Shown here in pieces: positions 14,195 to 17,207 of a DNA stretch of 17,207 nucleotides. Every line of letters starts with the position of its first letter. Position 1 is the stretch's first letter. Both the position numbers and the translations under genes were made by a program. Source of the DNA: Microcaldota archaeon (lineage in GTDB: Archaea; Micrarchaeota; Micrarchaeia; Micrarchaeales; Micrarchaeaceae); NCBI GenBank assembly GCA_021834785.1, contig JAKBRJ010000013.1, positions 1 to 17,207 of the forward strand. The letters are read 5' to 3'. The notes below the pieces were generated by a model. The model searched no databases. It worked only from the letters and a program-made list of their open reading frames with translations, and was not told the origin of the DNA.

Positions 14195-14536
14195 TTATTC
14201 AGCGCCTTCGGCATCATTTTGCATTTTGCCTAAATATTGCTTCAGCGCTTTTATCGTGCCTGAGCTTCTGAGCGTGTAAAACGCGGCGTCGTCGCCCCCA
14301 AGCTTCTTTATGAGTGCAAACGCCCTTATCAAATTTTCGTATTCGTTAAGGCTTGAACGGATGATAAAAAAATTGCCGCTTGGGAATTCCATTATGCGGA
14401 AACTCCCCTTGAAATAATGCAGCTGGCCGAAACATGACATTATCTCCCTATGCAGGGCTTTTGAGAATGCAGTCTTGTCCTGCGGCATCTCGTTGTTGTA
14501 TTCAACAAGTAGATATCTGTGCTTTTCCCGTATCAT
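14195..14536 (-). CDS. rnp2: RNase P protein component 2 (Pop5 family)
   Basis: Probable Pop5/Rnp2 protein of archaeal RNase P, which removes 5' leaders from precursor tRNAs together with a catalytic RNA. The 113-residue protein has the family's RYLLVEY opening strand, a helix with ALHREIMSCFG, the FFIIRSSLNEYENLIRAFALIKKL core, and the characteristic RSSGTIKALKQYL near the end. The start overlaps the stop of the upstream rnp3 by ATGA, with GGTG 8 nt before the ATG. In other archaea these two proteins form a complex that activates the RNase P catalytic domain, which agrees with the coupling seen here. The family is recognised by pattern rather than strict motif, so confidence is a little below that for rnp3. 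Confidence 0.8.
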   Translation of the reverse strand: MIREKHRYLLVEYNNEMPQDKTAFSKALHREIMSCFGQLHYFKGSFRIMEFPSGNFFIIRSSLNEYENLIRAFALIKKLGGDDAAFYTLRSSGTIKALKQYLGKMQNDAEGAE

Positions 14537-15054
14537 ATGTCAAACACCAATTTTGTTGTTTTGCCTATCCCGTCGCGCGCCTCTTTCTCTGATGCGCCGA
14601 GCATCTTCGCGAGTTCGACGAGCTGCATGTATGAGCACATGCCTATTTTTGAGCTTGCCATGCTTATGAATGATATCTTGGCGCCCTTTTTCGTAGCATA
14701 TGTTAGAAGTTTGCTTGCCTTGAATAGATTTCTGGAGCGCTCAAACCCATATGAAGAGATTATGCTGTTGAAAGGAATCAGCAATATGCATTCGTTTTCT
14801 ATCGCTATCTCAAGAAGCTTCTTCTCTATTTTAAAATCCTTCAGCATTATGGCATTTGCCCCAGATCTTACCATGTGTATCATATTCGACGCATTGCTCC
14901 CATAGGCTATGCATCCGTCGCAATCTCCTGCTTTTTTATCTGCATCATGCATCCCTATGTCCTTGCCTGCAGAGAATACCTTGGAAAATCCCAGGCGCAT
15001 CTGGAAATCCTTGGAGAAATCGCAGCCTTCAGATACAATATCATAGTATGCCAA
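14533..15054 (-). CDS. rnp3: RNase P protein component 3 (Rpp30 family)
   Basis: Rpp30/Rnp3 protein of RNase P, a PHP-like TIM-barrel subunit. The 173-residue protein shows the family's barrel pattern: MAYYDIVSEG at the start, a core around AIENECILLIPFNSIISSYGFERSRNLFKASKLLTYATKKGAKISFISMASS, and MCSYMQLVELAKMLGASEKEA near the end. The strand, arginine-rich helix and serine-rich strand are typical. It is shorter than the usual 200-plus residues. No ATG is available at the N-terminus. The start is TTG at 15054, with AGGTG ending 5 nt upstream (15060-15064) and overlapping the orc1 stop codon. The gene is therefore tightly packed behind orc1 and ahead of rnp2. Confidence 0.85.
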   Translation of the reverse strand: MAYYDIVSEGCDFSKDFQMRLGFSKVFSAGKDIGMHDADKKAGDCDGCIAYGSNASNMIHMVRSGANAIMLKDFKIEKKLLEIAIENECILLIPFNSIISSYGFERSRNLFKASKLLTYATKKGAKISFISMASSKIGMCSYMQLVELAKMLGASEKEARDGIGKTTKLVFDI

Positions 15055-15062
15055 AAGAACAC

Positions 15063-16286
15063 CTATACAGATGCGGGCTCTATGCCGTTGGCTTTCGCAA
15101 TGCCGAATATATCGCGCTCTAGGACATCGCGCGTCTTCTTGACAGGATAAAGCAATTTTATAAGTTTAGTATGGCCGCGCACGCCTTTGCTTGAATCGAA
15201 TGACACTATAAGCCCTTGCATCTCCAGCTCTGATATATAGTTCCTGTACCACCTCTCGCTTTTGGCCTGCTTATGCAAACCTTCAGATATGGATTTGTAC
15301 CTGCTGTATATCTCGCCGCTGAATATGTATGTATCCATCCCGTCTATGAGCTTCTTGTAAGAGCCTCCGCTTCCGGTAAGCAGCACTATCGAATACAGAA
15401 CAAGTTTCTGGTGCTCCGGCAGAGTTGATATCAAATCGTAGACTATCTCGCTCTCAGCCGCCTTTATTGCTTCTTCAGCCTCCTTCATCGTTATCGCTTT
15501 TTGGCTGCGCTCTTCGGCTATCTCGCCTGCCTTTGACATTACCTTCAACGAAAACCGGGCATCGCCGCCTTCCTTTGATGCGCTGGCAGCTATGAAATGC
15601 AGTATCTCGTCGTCCATGGTGCCTTTCTTGAATCCGGCCTCGGCCCTGTCTTTTATTATAGCGAATATCTCGTTGGAATAGTATGGCGGGAATATGAGTT
15701 CGCTTTCATAAAGCGTAGAAAGGCTCCTAGGGTCAAGGTCTTCCTTGAATGATACCTTGTTTGATATGCCTATGAGCGTGACGCCCCCTGCGCGTATGTC
15801 GCTGTTTATCCTTGTCAGCGTATATATCAGGTCGTCAAGGTCCCTCACCACATCAACCTCATCAAGCGTGATTACGAGTATCTTGCTGTCCTCCTCTATC
15901 CAATTTATCAGTTTCTCGTAAAGCTCAACTGCGCCATACCCTCTCTTAGCATATGTCGGGATATGATCGCTTATTACCTTGTTCAGTATCCTGTACCTAG
16001 AATTGTATATCCTGCAATTTACGTATGATATCTTCGCCTTGGTATTTGGTATGGCGTTGACCTCGTTTATTACGTACTTTGCACAGCTGGTCTTCCCCGT
16101 ACCTGTCTTGCCATAGATGAAAAGGTTCCTGCCCCGTTCGCCTTTCAGCGAAGGAGCCAATGCTCTTTCTATATTGTTTATCTCCTTCTCCCTGAAAACT
16201 AGCTTCTGCGGAGTATAATGCGGAGACAAAACCTCCCTATTAGCGAATATCTTTGATTCTACCAAAAGATCGTTCAATGTCTGCAT
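15063..16286 (-). CDS. Replication initiator Orc1/Cdc6
   Basis: Archaeal Orc1/Cdc6 protein, a AAA+ ATPase that binds the replication origin and helps load the MCM helicase. The 407-residue protein has Walker A YGKTGTGKT (58-66), Walker B VITLDEVD (138-145), sensor 1 LIGISNK (171-177) and a sensor 2 region with GDARFSLKVM (241-250). A C-terminal winged-helix domain (about 285-395) includes ISELEMQGLIVSFDSSKGVRGHTKLIKLL. I chose the ATG at 16286 because GGGGGT lies 4 nt upstream; a TTG at 16298 would put that site inside the gene. It is the first gene of an apparent orc1-rnp3-rnp2 unit with a TATA-like GTTTATTTG at 16321-16329. Such genes often sit beside origins, but I see no clear origin repeats here. 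Confidence 0.95.
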   Translation of the reverse strand: MQTLNDLLVESKIFANREVLSPHYTPQKLVFREKEINNIERALAPSLKGERGRNLFIYGKTGTGKTSCAKYVINEVNAIPNTKAKISYVNCRIYNSRYRILNKVISDHIPTYAKRGYGAVELYEKLINWIEEDSKILVITLDEVDVVRDLDDLIYTLTRINSDIRAGGVTLIGISNKVSFKEDLDPRSLSTLYESELIFPPYYSNEIFAIIKDRAEAGFKKGTMDDEILHFIAASASKEGGDARFSLKVMSKAGEIAEERSQKAITMKEAEEAIKAAESEIVYDLISTLPEHQKLVLYSIVLLTGSGGSYKKLIDGMDTYIFSGEIYSRYKSISEGLHKQAKSERWYRNYISELEMQGLIVSFDSSKGVRGHTKLIKLLYPVKKTRDVLERDIFGIAKANGIEPASV

Positions 16287-16323
16287 ATATACCCCCAATC
16301 AATCTTGCAAGCAAAGCGCCCAA

Positions 16324-16338
16324 ATAAACACATCAATA
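16324..16338. repeat. 15-bp direct repeat, copy 1 (upstream of orc1)
   Basis: The 15-mer ATAAACACATCAATA (minus strand TATTGATGTGTTTAT) is identical to positions 16688-16702. This copy lies 38-52 bp upstream of the orc1 ATG and overlaps the putative TATA element. Whether it is a regulatory site is not known. Confidence 0.4.
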
Positions 16339-16369
16339 TGTAGATTAGATTTATTAATGATTATGCTGA

Positions 16370-16687
16370 TCACTCGACAAGCTTCATGTCCTTGAGCTTG
16401 CTTATGTCTAAAAGGCTGTATCTCCAGATTATATCGCCTCTTTCGTCTGCCTGAACCACCCACGGCTTCACAAGCACCACGTCGTTAACCTTTATCCAGA
16501 ATCTCCTTCTGAACCTTCCGGGTATTATGCAAAGCCTGTCCTTTCCATCGTGGCAGTGCACCAGGAATTTTGTAGCGCCTTCTATCCTTATAACTCTGCC
16601 TACGAACTCGCCGTTCTGCGGAGTTTTCAACCGGTATGCTACTGGCGCTCCCCTTCTGCTGTCGAAAGCTGGTTTTCTGTTAGCCAT
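16370..16687 (-). CDS. Translation initiation factor aIF1A
   Basis: Archaeal initiation factor 1A, which binds the ribosomal A site of the small subunit during start-codon selection. The 105-residue protein has the S1-type OB fold of the family: the lead-in VAYRLKTPQNGEFVGRV, FLVHCHDGKDRLCIIPGRFRRRFWIKVNDVVLVKPW (about 41-76) and the closing GDIIWRY. The RLCxIPGRxRRRxWI stretch is diagnostic. The ATG lies 9 nt after the aIF2-beta stop, so the two initiation factors are almost certainly cotranscribed. The preceding gap is largely taken up by one copy of a 15-bp repeat. No strong ribosome binding site is visible. Confidence 0.95.
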   Translation of the reverse strand: MANRKPAFDSRRGAPVAYRLKTPQNGEFVGRVIRIEGATKFLVHCHDGKDRLCIIPGRFRRRFWIKVNDVVLVKPWVVQADERGDIIWRYSLLDISKLKDMKLVE

Positions 16688-16702
16688 ATAAACACATCAA
16701 TA
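16688..16702. repeat. 15-bp direct repeat, copy 2 (aIF2-beta/aIF1A junction)
   Basis: An exact second copy of the 15-mer at 16324-16338. This one sits directly before the aIF1A ATG and spans the aIF2-beta stop codon, so it could influence translation as well as transcription, or be chance. Confidence 0.35.
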
Positions 16703-17113
16703 ATTCTTTATGCCGTACCTTGCACCGCATGCTTCGCACACCATGAAAAACATGCCGCGTCCGGCACCCTCCAAATGAGTATCGGGCTTGCCGCACTCCC
16801 TGCATATGACATATACGTCGAAGTACCTATGCATCCTTTTTTCTATATCGTCATTGGAAAACTTGCCGTTGAGGACCAGCCTCTGGTCTTCTATGCCTAC
16901 GGGAACCCCGAATTCCTTGCTCAGGTACTTTGCTATGTCGCTGGGCGATCTTCTTGCTTTGTCTGCAATCTGTGACAGATTCCTTATGATTGTCTTGTTG
17001 CCCTGCACTATCGAATCCACTTTAGGTATCTCAAAATCAGACTTCTCGCTGCTTAGGCTTGGGGCCTGTTCGAATGCCCGGTCTAAAAGCTTTACATATT
17101 CGTCTTCGTTCAG
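16697..17113 (-). CDS. Translation initiation factor aIF2 subunit beta, probable CTG start
   Basis: Beta subunit of archaeal initiation factor 2, which delivers initiator tRNA to the ribosome. The 138-residue protein has the N-terminal helix EYVKLLDRAFEQ, the linker DFEIPKVDSIVQGNKTIIRNLSQIADKARRSPSDIAKYLSKEFGV, and a C-terminal zinc ribbon with CRECG and CEACG. A start at the internal GTG (17020) would remove the conserved N-terminal 31 residues. The frame is open back to a TAA 9 bp upstream of position 17113 and holds no ATG, GTG or TTG in that stretch. CTG at 17113 lies exactly 5 nt after AGGTG (17119-17123), the same geometry as the TTG start of rnp3, and gives the normal family length. 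It heads an operon with aIF1A. Confidence 0.9.
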   Translation of the reverse strand: MNEDEYVKLLDRAFEQAPSLSSEKSDFEIPKVDSIVQGNKTIIRNLSQIADKARRSPSDIAKYLSKEFGVPVGIEDQRLVLNGKFSNDDIEKRMHRYFDVYVICRECGKPDTHLEGAGRGMFFMVCEACGARYGIKNY

Positions 17114-17140
17114 CGTAACACCTTATTGGTTAGGAATTGT

Positions 17141-17174
17141 TAATATAAAGTTAATGCATCACTGTTATTTATAT
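17141..17174 (-). promoter_or_regulatory. Promoter region of the aIF2-beta/aIF1A operon
   Basis: Two TATA-like boxes read on the minus strand: CTTTATATTA (17141-17150) and TATAAATA (17167-17174). The farther one leaves room for a leader containing the AGGTG at 17119-17123. The nearer one would start transcription about at that site. The farther box also reads as TATTTATA on the plus strand and could serve a divergent gene beyond the right edge. Confidence 0.4.
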
Positions 17175-17207
17175 TTTTGTTTCTGCGGACGCAATGGATT
17201 CTGATGC

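Noticed and set aside
16287..16369. Possible replication origin next to orc1
   Set aside because: Archaeal origins often adjoin orc1, but this gap is only about 80 bp and I see no origin recognition box pairs or extended AT-rich unwinding region. The GGGGGT is better explained as the orc1 ribosome binding site.
17194..17207. Possible start of a plus-strand gene at the right edge (ATG at 17194 behind a TATTTATA box)
   Set aside because: Only four codons are visible, too few to support a gene call.
1..17207. CRISPR array, tRNA, rRNA, insertion sequence or prophage
   Set aside because: Reading through the gaps I found no regularly spaced repeats, cloverleaf-like sequences, transposase motifs or terminal inverted repeats. 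The gaps are short and promoter-like.

Overview
The window looks like core chromosome of a small-genome archaeon, most likely a DPANN member close to Micrarchaeota (the ARMAN group). The domain call rests on archaeal information-processing genes: aIF2-beta, aIF1A, Orc1/Cdc6, RNase P proteins Rnp2 and Rnp3, ribosomal protein L10e, EF-1 beta, Dph2, Rad50 and archaeal-type TruD. It is supported by TTTAAATA-like boxes about 25-35 bp upstream of starts and by GGTG/AGGTG ribosome binding sites. The narrower placement rests mainly on a short pilin-like protein with the N-terminal motif QSAMEYLMTYGWAILII, which I associate with Micrarchaeota and related DPANN. That placement is an inference, not a database result.

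Left part, plus strand. A divergent NAD kinase, a small HPP-like membrane protein and the tRNA pseudouridine synthase TruD form a tight unit joined by ATGA overlaps. An unrecognised four-helix membrane protein follows, with a cytoplasmic domain that faintly resembles phospholipase D-like modules. Next is an exported, heavily sequon-decorated Lon-type (S16) protease with no ATPase domain. A translation-associated Zn-ribbon protein and EF-1 beta are coupled by another ATGA overlap and end in a pyrimidine tract. Rad50 and an NADP-type isocitrate dehydrogenase complete this side.

Middle. A two-domain protein disulfide oxidoreductase faces isocitrate dehydrogenase tail to tail, with a hairpin between them. 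FtsZ (minus) and ribosomal protein L10e (plus) diverge from an intergenic region containing three GCATGC palindromes and an 8-bp inverted repeat. The diphthamide enzyme Dph2 follows on the plus strand.

Right part, all minus strand. Reading in the direction of transcription: aIF2-beta and aIF1A, then orc1/cdc6, rnp3 and rnp2, then the pilin-like gene, which ends in two hairpins and a T-rich tract. Translation initiation, replication initiation and tRNA 5' maturation are therefore encoded within 3 kb. Several genes appear to start at non-ATG codons behind clear ribosome binding sites. The most unusual is aIF2-beta, whose only well-placed start is CTG.

I see no CRISPR array, insertion sequence, tRNA, rRNA or prophage. 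The most interesting candidates are the exported ATP-independent Lon-like protease, the orphan membrane protein with its degenerate PLD-like tail, the GCATGC element upstream of ftsZ, and the non-canonical start codons. I do not see convincing evidence for a wholly new defence or mobile system.
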